Origin: UBA699 sp050261915 | GTDB lineage: Bacteria; Bacillota; Clostridia; Clostridiales; Clostridiaceae | NCBI GenBank assembly: GCA_050261915.1 | Contig: JBLNDT010000059.1 | Span: forward strand, 1 to 62,835 | DNA: 62,835 bases | Direction of reading: 5' to 3' | Shown: in pieces, positions 42,110 to 50,867 of the stretch | Numbering within the stretch: the first letter of the stretch is position 1 | Layout: each line of letters opens with the position of its first letter | Translations under genes and position numbers: made by a program | Notes under the pieces: generated by a model | What the model was told of the DNA's origin: nothing | Seen by the model: the letters and a program-made list of their open reading frames with translations, nothing else | Database searches by the model: none

Positions 42110-44653
42110 TTACTTTACCTCTTTCTTATTTTTATTTATATGTTTTATTAATTTTACAAGCTCATACCAAACCACCGAACCTGCGCCTATGCAAATTGCA
42201 AGGGCGAACTGTGACGGTGTAAGCGGTGTAAGCTTTAAAAACTCACTTAAAGGTGTATAAAGCATTAACAATAATCCAACTATTGTACCAATATTGGCTG
42301 CCCACATAACCTTATCCTTGCCAAGTTTGATAAATGATTTTACAGCATAATCGTAATTAGAGCTATTAACCTGCACCAAAAATATATTTGCAAAGAATAT
42401 AATAGCAAGCCCCATTGTTCTAGCTAAAGATGCATCTTCAGGATTTTGTTGCAATACTGTAAGGTAAGTTCCAAAGGATGCTCCAAATATCACAAGCCCC
42501 TGGATTATACTTTTGCTAAAACCTTTTGCAGTAAGTAATTTTTCCTTTGGCGAAAGGGGTGCACGATCCATAATATCATCCTCGGCAGGTTGTCTTTCTA
42601 AAACAATGGAACAAGTTGGATCAATTATAAGTTCCAAAAGAACAACATGTAATGGAAAAAGTAAAAGATTTGCTGGACTTATTCCAAGCAGCGGGGCAAA
42701 TAATGATGAAAAGGCAATTGGAATGTGTATAGTAAATACATACCCTACAGCTTTTCTTATATTGTCATATATTCTTCTCCCATCTCTAATTGTATCCACA
42801 ATGGTAGAAAAATTATCATCCAGTAAAATCAAGTCCGCTGCTTCTCTGGATACCTCTGAACCTCGTTTGCCCATTGCTACTCCAATGTCTGCATATTTAA
42901 GTGCTGGTGCATCATTAACACCATCACCTGTCATTGCCACCACATCACCATTAGCCTTGAAGGCTTTAACAATTCTCATTTTATGCTCAGGTATTACCCT
43001 TGAAAAAATGCTTACATCTTTAATTTTTTTCTGCAGCTCTTCATCACTCATTGTGTTTAGTTCATTGCCGGAGATTATTATATCGCTGTTTGGCATATCA
43101 ATCTGCTTTGCAATAGCACTTGCTGTGACGCCGTTATCTCCGGTTATCATTACCACTCTTACTCCAGCATCAGTACAAGTTTTAATGTCATCTTTAACAG
43201 ATGTCCTAGGAGGGTCAGAGAGTCCAACCAAACCGCAAAAATTTAAGCTGCAATCTTCCAGGTTTTCAGGAATATCATTATCACTTTTCAAAACCATTTC
43301 ACCTACAGCTATAACGCGTAGGCCTCGTTTTGAAAAGTCACTCATCTTTTCTTCAATTATCATCTTATCTTTTTCTGAGATTCTGGATATGCTTAAAATA
43401 TTTTCCGGAGAACCTTTTGCAGCCACTATGATTTCGTTGTCATTCCTCCATACATGGGCCATCATTTTCAGTTCGTCAGTGAAAGCATAATCTTTAATTA
43501 GTTCTCCGCCAAACAAAACATCCCTGGAAATACCATGTTCCTCACAAAAACTTATCATAGCCTTTTCCATTGGGTCATATGCATCAAATTCACAGGCCAT
43601 ACCCATAACTAAATTCAATCTTTCATATTCACAGGATATGGTCCAGGTATTGCTTACTGTCATCTTATTCATTGTTATTGTACCTGTCTTGTCTACGCAT
43701 AAAACAGAAACTGTTCCAAGGGTTTCAACTGAAGGCAGCTTTCTTACCAGAGATTTCTTTTTAGCTAGTCTAAAGGCCCCCATGGATAAAAACACTGTGA
43801 GAATTACAGGGAATTCCTCTGGTATCATGGCCATTGCAAGTGTAACACCAGATAAAATACTTTCTATTATTCTTTCCGTAAAAATGTGATCTGAAATATT
43901 TAAATACGTTACAAATGCCACTAGTAAAAATAGCACTGCTGCAATACCAGCACATATTTTTACTAAAACCCCTGTTTGTATTTGAAGTGGGGTAGGATGA
44001 GGTGGGGCTGATATAACGTTTTTACTTATCTTCCCATATTCGGTTTCAATTCCGATCTTATCTACTAATACAACACCAAAACCTTGTGTCACAAGTGTTC
44101 CTGCATAACAGTAATCTTTTCGCCAGTAGTCATTAGTCGAAGCCTTATTTTCCTCTGTACTTATCTTCCAAACCCCTTCAGCTTCACCAGTTAATGAAGA
44201 TTCATCAACTCTCAGGGTACTTGCGCGTATTACGAATCCATCAGCAGGTATTTTTACTCCCTCTGAAATAAAAATAACATCTCCAGGTACAAGCTCTGAA
44301 CTGTTTATAACTTTTCTTTCCCCATCACGCAATACTGTAATTCTTGGAGCAGACAGATCCTTTAATGCACTGAGGGTTTTATCTGTTTTCCATTCTTGTA
44401 TTACTTCAATTCCAATAATGCCAACTACAAAAACAAGCATTACGCATCCATCCCTTGGCTCTCCAAGAATAAAGTAAATTATTGAAGCTACAATAAGCAA
44501 TAGGAACATAGGTTCACTTATAACTTTTAAAATTTTATGGAAAAAGCTTTCTCTGATTTCAGAAAGGAGTTCATTTTTCCCATACTTGTTTTGAAGCTCT
44601 AAAGCTTCTTTAGAAGTGAGACCCTGAATACCTTTTATGTGTTGTTCTGTCAT
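42110..44653 (-). CDS. P2-like P-type ATPase, presumed Ni2+/Co2+ exporter
   Basis: The protein has 847 residues. The phosphorylated Asp is D321 in DKTGT, the actuator TGEA is at 155-158, KGSPE is at 413-417 and TGDGVNDAP at 575-583. The M4 motif is PEEFP (278-282) and M6 carries ELIIDPT (674-680), so this is a P2-like (Ca2+-ATPase related) pump, not a P1B pump; CPx, SPC and HEGG metal motifs are absent. Homology alone would suggest Ca2+ or an unknown cation. The NiCo riboswitch in its leader argues for export of Ni2+ or Co2+. It is the first gene of a three-gene operon. Confidence 0.88.
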   Translation of the reverse strand: MTEQHIKGIQGLTSKEALELQNKYGKNELLSEIRESFFHKILKVISEPMFLLLIVASIIYFILGEPRDGCVMLVFVVGIIGIEVIQEWKTDKTLSALKDLSAPRITVLRDGERKVINSSELVPGDVIFISEGVKIPADGFVIRASTLRVDESSLTGEAEGVWKISTEENKASTNDYWRKDYCYAGTLVTQGFGVVLVDKIGIETEYGKISKNVISAPPHPTPLQIQTGVLVKICAGIAAVLFLLVAFVTYLNISDHIFTERIIESILSGVTLAMAMIPEEFPVILTVFLSMGAFRLAKKKSLVRKLPSVETLGTVSVLCVDKTGTITMNKMTVSNTWTISCEYERLNLVMGMACEFDAYDPMEKAMISFCEEHGISRDVLFGGELIKDYAFTDELKMMAHVWRNDNEIIVAAKGSPENILSISRISEKDKMIIEEKMSDFSKRGLRVIAVGEMVLKSDNDIPENLEDCSLNFCGLVGLSDPPRTSVKDDIKTCTDAGVRVVMITGDNGVTASAIAKQIDMPNSDIIISGNELNTMSDEELQKKIKDVSIFSRVIPEHKMRIVKAFKANGDVVAMTGDGVNDAPALKYADIGVAMGKRGSEVSREAADLILLDDNFSTIVDTIRDGRRIYDNIRKAVGYVFTIHIPIAFSSLFAPLLGISPANLLLFPLHVVLLELIIDPTCSIVLERQPAEDDIMDRAPLSPKEKLLTAKGFSKSIIQGLVIFGASFGTYLTVLQQNPEDASLARTMGLAIIFFANIFLVQVNSSNYDYAVKSFIKLGKDKVMWAANIGTIVGLLLMLYTPLSEFLKLTPLTPSQFALAICIGAGSVVWYELVKLIKHINKNKKEVK

Positions 44654-44738
44654 TAACTGTTACCTCCTTTAGCTGTTTCAAGCATATTTAAGATAGCTCC
44701 ACGGCATTGCAAACTTGAAATGTTCTAAAATTGGATAT

Positions 44739-44773
44739 AAAAAAACCCGTGGAACATATTACTGTCCCACAGG
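44739..44773 (-). terminator. Riboswitch-controlled intrinsic terminator
   Basis: On the minus strand CCTGTGGGAC (44773-44764) pairs with GTTCCACGGG (44755-44746) over ten positions including G-T pairs, and seven T follow. The 5' arm is the 3' side of the NiCo aptamer (P4 and the GGGACAG core), so metal-bound aptamer and terminator exclude each other. Metal should turn the operon on. Confidence 0.9.
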
Positions 44774-44840
44774 TATATTATCCTGCTGCCAATCAAGGCC
44801 CAGCCCCACGGACTTAACTTAAGTCCATCGCCTGCTCAGT
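44761..44840 (-). promoter_or_regulatory. NiCo (czcD-type) riboswitch aptamer
   Basis: Reading the minus strand, the conserved blocks of the NiCo riboswitch occur in order: ACTGAGCAGGC (44840-44830), a P2 hairpin with GGACTTA/TAAGTCC, GGGGCTGGGC with GGCAGCAGG forming P3, a P4 pairing CAGG/CCTG, and GTGGGACAGT closing P1 (44770-44761). The class is known to bind Co2+ and Ni2+ cooperatively and to control metal efflux genes. It lies in the leader of the P-type ATPase operon, about 110 bases before its start codon. Confidence 0.94.
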
Positions 44841-44879
44841 TTGTACTGTAGATTATTTGCAGTGCAAAGAGATGCTTTT

Positions 44880-44908
44880 ATTATAACATTATTGGTTAAA
44901 TTTGTCTA
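44880..44908 (-). promoter_or_regulatory. Promoter of the NiCo riboswitch operon
   Basis: On the minus strand TAGACA (44908-44903) and TATAAT (44885-44880) have a 17-base spacer, 40 bases before the aptamer and just after the stop of the CDF gene. Confidence 0.78.
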
Positions 44909-44914
44909 TATAAA

Positions 44915-45796
44915 TTAATCTGTTTTTTCCTCTTCGAAGGGGTCGATATGAATTACTACCCTTGTGTTGCTGAATTTATCATTCATTTCTTTTTTTATAG
45001 TTCCAATTAGATCATGGGTTTCTCTTACCGTAAGCTCAGGGTTCATTGTAAGATGAAAATCTATATGTTTCTTATTTCCAGATTTCCTTGTTTTAAGTTT
45101 ATGATAATCAATGTACTGGCTATTGTGGCTTTCAATAATTTTTCTAATCTCATCTTCTTCCTGATCAGTAAGTCTTGCATCCAGGATAAAGTTAAAGGCG
45201 CTGCTAGTTAGTTCCCAGGCTTCCTTAATAATTAGGCATGCCACAATTATTGCAACCACAGGGTCTAAAATATAAATACCTGTAAATTTTATTAATAAAA
45301 TGCCTATTCCTACTCCTAGGGATGTGTACACATCTGTTTTTAGGTGAAGAGCATCTGCCTCTAATGCCATAGAATCCTCTTCCTTGGATACTTTGTAAAG
45401 AATTTTAGAAACTATAAGGTTAACCATTGCTGCTCCAAACATAACAATTACAGCTACGGATGCTTGTTCGATATTCCCAGGCTCAAAGAGTTTTTTATAT
45501 GCTTCCTTTATTATAAGACCTGCAGCTATAAAAATTAAAACTCCTTCAACTAAGCCTGAAATATTTTCTACCTTCCCATGGCCATAGGGATGTTCCTTAT
45601 CCGCAGGTTTTGCTGATTCCCTTACGGAGATGAAAGCAACAATAGATGCTGCTAAGTCCATGCCGGAATGTATTGCTTCTGAAACTATACTCACTGAACC
45701 GCTTAGTAATCCAGCTATTACTTTGAAAGCTATTAATGTACTATTAGATACAATTGATAATAATGCATATCTTGAACTTCTATTTAATTTCTTCAT
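44915..45796 (-). CDS. Cation diffusion facilitator transporter
   Basis: The protein has 293 residues: six hydrophobic helices and a C-terminal metal-binding domain (DKFSNTRVVIHIDPFE). The transport-site residues are H43 and D47 in AIHSGMD (TM2) and H151 and D155 in HLKTD (TM5); a His/Asp site of this kind is common in zinc-preferring members. HPYGHGKVE follows TM2. It exports divalent cations in exchange for protons. It lies upstream of, and in the same direction as, the NiCo riboswitch operon, but has no riboswitch of its own; no clear terminator separates the two. Confidence 0.9.
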   Translation of the reverse strand: MKKLNRSSRYALLSIVSNSTLIAFKVIAGLLSGSVSIVSEAIHSGMDLAASIVAFISVRESAKPADKEHPYGHGKVENISGLVEGVLIFIAAGLIIKEAYKKLFEPGNIEQASVAVIVMFGAAMVNLIVSKILYKVSKEEDSMALEADALHLKTDVYTSLGVGIGILLIKFTGIYILDPVVAIIVACLIIKEAWELTSSAFNFILDARLTDQEEDEIRKIIESHNSQYIDYHKLKTRKSGNKKHIDFHLTMNPELTVRETHDLIGTIKKEMNDKFSNTRVVIHIDPFEEEKTD

Positions 45797-45989
45797 GAAA
45801 ACTCCCCTTTTTATTATAAAAAGTTTAACTAATTATATTTTACATACAAATAATTGTCAACCAGGCATATTAATACCAATCATAAAGGGGGGGAAGTAAA
45901 TTTATATAATTAAAAAACTTTATTTTTTAAATAAGGTTTGTTATACTATTGAAGTGAATGCGAAATTTTAAGTAGAGGTAGGTAAAACA

Positions 45990-47576
45990 GTGATTAATGT
46001 AAGCAATGTAAGTTTAAGGTATGGTGCAAGAAAACTTTTTGATGATGTAAACCTGAAGTTCGTTCCAGGAAACTGCTATGGAGTTATTGGAGCCAATGGA
46101 GCAGGAAAGAGTACGTTTTTAAAGATACTATCCGGTGAAATTGAACCAAATACAGGGGAAGTTAATATTGCAAATGGAGTAAGGTTGTCATGCCTTAAAC
46201 AGGATCATTACCAATATGACGAATTAAGGGTGCTAGATACAGTTGTAATGGGAAATCCAAGATTGTTTGAAATAATGAAGGAAAAAGATGAAATATACAG
46301 CAAGGAAGACTTCACTGACGAAGATGGTATAAGAGCATCAGAGCTTGAAGGGGAATTTGCTGATTTAAACGGGTGGGAAGCAGAGTCAGAAGCAGCTTCA
46401 TTGCTTCAAGGACTTGGAATTAAGACTGATCTTCATGATAAAACAGTTAAAGAGCTTCAAGGAGGAGAGAAGGTTAAAGTACTTCTTGCTCAGGCGATTT
46501 TTGGAAAGCCTGGAGTTCTAATTTTAGACGAACCTACAAACCATCTTGATATAAAATCAATAAACTGGCTGGAAGAATTCCTTATTAATTTTGAAGGAAC
46601 AGTAATAGTTGTATCCCATGACAGACATTTCCTAAATAACGTATGTACACATATGGCAGACGTTGACTTTGGAAAAATTAAACTTTTTGTTGGAAACTAT
46701 GACTTCTGGTATGAATCAAGCCAGCTTGCACTTATGCTTATGAAGGATCAGAACAAGAAAAAGGAAGATAAGATAAAAGAACTTCAGGAGTTTATAACAA
46801 GGTTTAGTGCTAATAAATCAAAATCAAAGCAGGCAACATCAAGGAAGAAGCTTCTTGATAAAATTTCAGTAGAAGACATACAGCCTTCAAGCAGAAGATA
46901 TCCTTTTGTAGGCTTTAAGCCTGAAAGGGAAGTAGGAAATGACATTCTAATGGTTAGCGGTCTTTCCAAAACAATAGATTCAAAGCTTGTTTTAAATAAT
47001 GTGAGCTTTATGGTTAGCAAGGGAGACAAAATAGCTTTTGTTGGAGAAGATGAAATTGCCGTAAGTACTTTATTTAAAATACTATCTGGGGAAATGGAAC
47101 CGGATGCAGGTGAATATAAATGGGGAGTAACAATAACAAAGGCATATTTCCCTAAGGACAACTCAGAGTACTTCAATGACATAGACCTTAATCTTGTAGA
47201 TTGGATGAGACAGTATTCTGATGAAAAATCAGAGAGCTACTTAAGAGGATTCCTAGGAAGAATGCTTTTCTCAGGGGAAGAAGCTCTTAAAGAAGCTAAG
47301 GTTCTTTCTGGAGGAGAAAGAGTTAGATGCATGCTTTCAAAAATGATGCTTTCAAGTGCTAATGTACTTATGCTTGATCAGCCTACAAACCATCTTGACC
47401 TTGAATCAATAACAGCTGTAAATAATGGTTTGTGTGACTATAAGAGCAACATACTGTTTGCTTCCCATGACCATCAGTTTATACAAACAATTGCAAACAG
47501 GATAATCGAAATAAAGCCGGATGGAATTGTAGATAAGCAGATGACTTACGATGAATACTTAGAAAGTATGGAATAA
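45990..47576 (+). CDS. ABC-F ATPase with degenerate second site
   Basis: The protein has 528 residues from a GTG. It has two ABC domains joined by a basic linker and no membrane part, as in the YbiT/YkpA group of ABC-F ribosome factors. Domain 1 is intact (GANGAGKS at 34-41, then LILDEPTNHLD). In domain 2 the Walker A region is GEDEIAVST (352-360), so the lysine is V358, and the catalytic Glu after Walker B is Q464 in MLDQPTNHLD. The LSGGERVRCMLS signature is kept. ATP binding at one of the two sites should be weak or absent. ABC-F proteins act on the ribosome E site or in antibiotic protection; which applies here is open. Confidence 0.88.
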   Translation: MINVSNVSLRYGARKLFDDVNLKFVPGNCYGVIGANGAGKSTFLKILSGEIEPNTGEVNIANGVRLSCLKQDHYQYDELRVLDTVVMGNPRLFEIMKEKDEIYSKEDFTDEDGIRASELEGEFADLNGWEAESEAASLLQGLGIKTDLHDKTVKELQGGEKVKVLLAQAIFGKPGVLILDEPTNHLDIKSINWLEEFLINFEGTVIVVSHDRHFLNNVCTHMADVDFGKIKLFVGNYDFWYESSQLALMLMKDQNKKKEDKIKELQEFITRFSANKSKSKQATSRKKLLDKISVEDIQPSSRRYPFVGFKPEREVGNDILMVSGLSKTIDSKLVLNNVSFMVSKGDKIAFVGEDEIAVSTLFKILSGEMEPDAGEYKWGVTITKAYFPKDNSEYFNDIDLNLVDWMRQYSDEKSESYLRGFLGRMLFSGEEALKEAKVLSGGERVRCMLSKMMLSSANVLMLDQPTNHLDLESITAVNNGLCDYKSNILFASHDHQFIQTIANRIIEIKPDGIVDKQMTYDEYLESME

Positions 47577-47602
47577 AAAAAAGACCTTAGGGTCTTTTTT
47601 TT
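47575..47602. terminator. Bidirectional terminator between ABC-F and YiiX-like genes
   Basis: A-run, GACC-TTAG-GGTC and T-run form a hairpin with AAAGACC/GGTCTTT pairing, usable from both converging genes. Confidence 0.85.
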
Positions 47603-48168
47603 TAACTTATTTCAAGATATTCATCATTTAAATCTTCAGAATTAAAATATACAAGCTTTCCTGTTTTAATCAGTTTTAAACTTTTACATGTCCTAAAATC
47701 TCTTGGAGTAACCAGACCAAAGGATTTTTCAAATATCGAAATGCCGCTTTGTTCAAAGGCAAAGGCAACAAACTGAGAACAAAAATATGCATAAGTTCTA
47801 TTTATGGGATATCCTAGATAAACTCCTAAAAGGCCTACTAGGTTATAGCTTGACCTTTGCTTTATTTTTTCAAATTCATCCATAACGGATTGAAGTTTTT
47901 CATACTGAAGGCTGTCCACTTCAAGTGAATACAGTGAGTAGGTGGTATTGCTGAATATTGAATAGGTACCACGGCGTATGTCCTCTATTACAAAACCTGC
48001 AATAAGCGGGTTTCTTGGATTTTTTCTACCAAAACTATAAACCTTGTCTAAGTTCATGTCAAAAGCAACAGATACATGACTGTAAGGTTCTCTTGTATAT
48101 CTTTTTATCATTCTCGAAAGAAGGGATCCTGTATGGGTAAGTAAGATATAAATCTGTTGGTTTTCCAT
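47602..48168 (-). CDS. YiiX/NlpC-P60-like papain-fold hydrolase
   Basis: The protein has 188 residues. The permuted papain-like fold is suggested by an N-terminal histidine motif (H31 in YSHVSVAFD) and a downstream cysteine motif (C130 in YAYFCSQFVAFAF), the pattern of YiiX/YebB-type NlpC/P60 relatives. There is no signal peptide. Possible substrates are peptides, amides or lipids. AGGAG precedes the ATG. Confidence 0.75.
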   Translation of the reverse strand: MENQQIYILLTHTGSLLSRMIKRYTREPYSHVSVAFDMNLDKVYSFGRKNPRNPLIAGFVIEDIRRGTYSIFSNTTYSLYSLEVDSLQYEKLQSVMDEFEKIKQRSSYNLVGLLGVYLGYPINRTYAYFCSQFVAFAFEQSGISIFEKSFGLVTPRDFRTCKSLKLIKTGKLVYFNSEDLNDEYLEIS

Positions 48169-48267
48169 AGATTTCTCCTATTAGCTTCTAAGAAATTGAT
48201 GTATTAAAGATATCACTTTTTTTGTTTTCTTTCAATAAATATTTTATAAATAAAATCTTAATTATTG

Positions 48268-48321
48268 TTGACAGGATTTTCTAAAGTGCTATACTGTATA
48301 TAGTGTATATATACAGTATAG
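48268..48321 (+). promoter_or_regulatory. GntR promoter with 14-base-arm palindrome
   Basis: TTGACA (48268-48273) and TATACT (48290-48295) have a 16-base spacer. A perfect inverted repeat of 14-base arms, CTATACTGTATATA (48289-48302) and TATATACAGTATAG (48308-48321), separated by GTGTA, covers the -10 and start. It is the obvious operator of the GntR-type repressor that follows. Confidence 0.85.
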
Positions 48322-48346
48322 TCAATGTTGATGTTAGGAGAAGAAA

Positions 48347-48721
48347 ATGAATATAATTATATCTAATTCATCCGGAGAACCAATTTACGAACAAATTACA
48401 TCCCAGATAAAAATGAATATATTAAACGGAGAACTTCAGGAAATGGAGCCTTTGCCCTCCATAAGAACCTTGGCTCAGCAGCTTCGAATCAGTGTAATAA
48501 CAACAAAGAGAGCCTATGAGGAACTTGAAAAAGAAGGGTTTATATTCACAATGCCTGGAAAGGGATCTTTTGTTTCAAGTCAAAATAAAGAGCTGTTAAG
48601 GGAAAAGAGGCTTAAAATAGTTGAAGAAAAGCTTCAGGAAGCAATAATAGAAAGCAGATTTTTAGATTTAACAAAGGAAGACATAATAAACATGGTAGAG
48701 CTTTTGTATGAGGAAGGTTAG
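48347..48721 (+). CDS. GntR-family regulator (YtrA subfamily)
   Basis: The protein has 124 residues. A winged helix (PIYEQITSQIKMNILNGEL, then PSIRTLAQQLRISVITTKRA) is followed only by a short helical tail, as in YtrA-type regulators. These commonly repress the ABC transporter genes in their own operon. AGGAG precedes the ATG, and the ABC ATPase gene starts 12 bases downstream. Confidence 0.9.
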   Translation: MNIIISNSSGEPIYEQITSQIKMNILNGELQEMEPLPSIRTLAQQLRISVITTKRAYEELEKEGFIFTMPGKGSFVSSQNKELLREKRLKIVEEKLQEAIIESRFLDLTKEDIINMVELLYEEG

Positions 48722-48733
48722 GAGGTAATTGTA

Positions 48734-49597
48734 ATGGAATATGCATTGGAAATAAATAATTTATCAAAACAATATAAGGAATTTGAGTTAAAGGATGTAA
48801 GCTTTAAACTAGAAAAAGGCTATATTATGGGATTCATAGGGCCAAACGGTGCAGGGAAGAGCACAATAATAAGGCTTATTATGAATCTTATAAAAAAGAA
48901 CAGTGGTGAAATAAGCATACTAGGTATGGACAATCTTAAGCATGAAAAGGAAGTTAAACAGAGAATAGGCTTTGTTTATGATGAAAATTACTATTACGAG
49001 AAATTGTCCATGGAAGCTATGAAAAACATAGTTGCCCCATTTTATAAGGGGTGGGAAGATAATACATTTAAAAGGTACATGAAGGATTTTGATTTAAACA
49101 GCAAGGCGAAAATAAAAACCCTTTCGAAGGGAATGAAAATGAAGTTTTCTCTAGCTATGGCGCTTTCCCATGGAGCAGAATTAATAATAATGGATGAACC
49201 AACTGCAGGGCTTGACCCAGTGTTTAGAAGCGAACTTCTAGATATAACCCATGAACTAATTCAGGATGAAAATAAAAGTATATTTTTTTCTACCCATATA
49301 ACAACTGATCTCGAAAAAGTGGCAGATTATATCACCTTTATAAATAAAGGAAGGATTGAATTTTCAAAATCAAAGGATGAAATTATGGAAGGTTATCATA
49401 TCGTAAAAGGTGATAAGGCTATTTTAGACGGAGATATAAAGAGCCATTTTTTAAGCATAAGGGAAAATAACTATGGGTTCGAGGCTCTTACAGATGATGC
49501 AGCAAAGATAAAAACCATATTTAAAAATAATGTAATATTGGAAAAGGCATCCTTAGAGGATATTATGGTTTATACAGTAAGGAGGCAGCAATGTTAA
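48734..49597 (+). CDS. ABC transporter ATP-binding protein
   Basis: The protein has 287 residues: Walker A GPNGAGKST, the signature region LSKGMKMKF, Walker B LIIMDEPTAGLDP and the switch histidine in FFSTHI. It pairs with the two ABC-2 type membrane proteins that follow. In related YtrA-led operons the transporter responds to cell-wall stress; that role is an inference here. Confidence 0.92.
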   Translation: MEYALEINNLSKQYKEFELKDVSFKLEKGYIMGFIGPNGAGKSTIIRLIMNLIKKNSGEISILGMDNLKHEKEVKQRIGFVYDENYYYEKLSMEAMKNIVAPFYKGWEDNTFKRYMKDFDLNSKAKIKTLSKGMKMKFSLAMALSHGAELIIMDEPTAGLDPVFRSELLDITHELIQDENKSIFFSTHITTDLEKVADYITFINKGRIEFSKSKDEIMEGYHIVKGDKAILDGDIKSHFLSIRENNYGFEALTDDAAKIKTIFKNNVILEKASLEDIMVYTVRRQQC

Positions 49598-50223
49598 AGT
49601 TAATAATTAAAGACATAGTTATTCAAAAGAGAACTATTCCAATTGCTCTGGCTTACGTTGTGTTTTTCATTTTTATAACAAGCAATAACTTGAATAAGGG
49701 CAGTATCTATATAATAGGTGTAACCTTGGCGTATATGTTTACTCTAGGGGCAATTCAATATGAAGAAAAATACAAGGCCCAAAATGTAATTGCAAGCCTT
49801 CCGGTAACAAGAACAGACATGGTATTTTCAAGATATTTTGGAATGATTTTTTTCACAGGGGCCTCTACAGTATTTATATGTATTATTGTATTTATCTTAA
49901 ATCTCTTTAATTTTATGCCTGGACTTGAGAATATTAATGTCCAGGATATAAAGACAATAATTGTTTCTGCTGTGGTTCTTATGAGCATAATGATTCCGCT
50001 TAATTACGGACTTGGGGTGAAAAAAACCAGGTTTGTAAATGTAATTTTATATTTAACCTTCTTTTTTGGACTTATGAATATTTATGAAAATATTTTTATG
50101 GAACCGGGAAATAACCCTATAGTTACGTTCTGGAGCAGCTATGGACTTTTTATAGCACTAGTTATGCTGGCTTTATCAATTGTACTTTCGTTGATAATTT
50201 ATAAAAACAAAGATATTGTATAG
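49591..50223 (+). CDS. ABC-2 type permease, first copy
   Basis: The protein has 210 residues with six hydrophobic helices and the block YEEKYKAQNVIASLPVTRTDMVFSRY-like loop after the second helix, typical of ABC-2 permeases in GntR-led operons. Its ATG overlaps the ATPase stop by seven bases. It forms a membrane pair with the next gene. Confidence 0.85.
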   Translation: MLKLIIKDIVIQKRTIPIALAYVVFFIFITSNNLNKGSIYIIGVTLAYMFTLGAIQYEEKYKAQNVIASLPVTRTDMVFSRYFGMIFFTGASTVFICIIVFILNLFNFMPGLENINVQDIKTIIVSAVVLMSIMIPLNYGLGVKKTRFVNVILYLTFFFGLMNIYENIFMEPGNNPIVTFWSSYGLFIALVMLALSIVLSLIIYKNKDIV

Positions 50224-50233
50224 GAGGGTGTAT

Positions 50234-50863
50234 ATGATAAATCTTGTGGTTAAAGACATGAGACTAATTAAAAAAGCAACCATACTAGGAATGTTGTATA
50301 CTTTAGTTATTACTGTGGTATCCCTTAAATCAAGCTTTATTATACAAAATTTAATGTATTGTTTTCTTATTGTATGCATGACCTATATTTCAGTACTATA
50401 TGCAGACGGCTATGATGAAACCAATAAGGGATATCTTGTACTGGCCAGCCTCCCAATAAAGCGTCATATTATTGTTAGGGCTAAGTATTTGAGCCTTTTA
50501 GTGTATTTTGCTGCTTATGCAATTACCCCCATGATAATGCTTACAGCTGTTTCATTATCAACCGGAAATGGATTAAAAATATATTCACCATATGCTGTAA
50601 TAAGTGCCTTTGTAATTTTAGGAATTATCTACTCCATATATTATCCCTTATATTATAAGTTTGGATATAGTGCATTAAAAATATATAAAATAGTAGTTTT
50701 CTTCATAATAATAATGTTACCAAGACTAATTTTGTTAATGTCTGAAGCTGTAAAAAGGTTCAGCCCTTCTACAGTGTTTATTTTAATACCAATTGCAATG
50801 GCATTTATTTTTATATCCTTATTGATTTCTGTAAGTGTATATGAAAAAAAGGAACTGATATAG
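50234..50863 (+). CDS. ABC-2 type permease, second copy
   Basis: The protein has 209 residues from the ATG at 50234 with TAGGAGGG upstream; the frame to the left is not translated. Six hydrophobic helices and YDETNKGYLVLASLPIKRH resemble the previous gene, so the two are diverged paralogues and probably a heterodimeric channel. Confidence 0.85.
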   Translation: MINLVVKDMRLIKKATILGMLYTLVITVVSLKSSFIIQNLMYCFLIVCMTYISVLYADGYDETNKGYLVLASLPIKRHIIVRAKYLSLLVYFAAYAITPMIMLTAVSLSTGNGLKIYSPYAVISAFVILGIIYSIYYPLYYKFGYSALKIYKIVVFFIIIMLPRLILLMSEAVKRFSPSTVFILIPIAMAFIFISLLISVSVYEKKELI

Positions 50864-50867
50864 TTCC

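Noticed and set aside
45797..45989. Second NiCo riboswitch before the CDF gene
   Set aside because: None of the aptamer blocks (GAGCAGGC, GGGACAG) occurs in this stretch on either strand.
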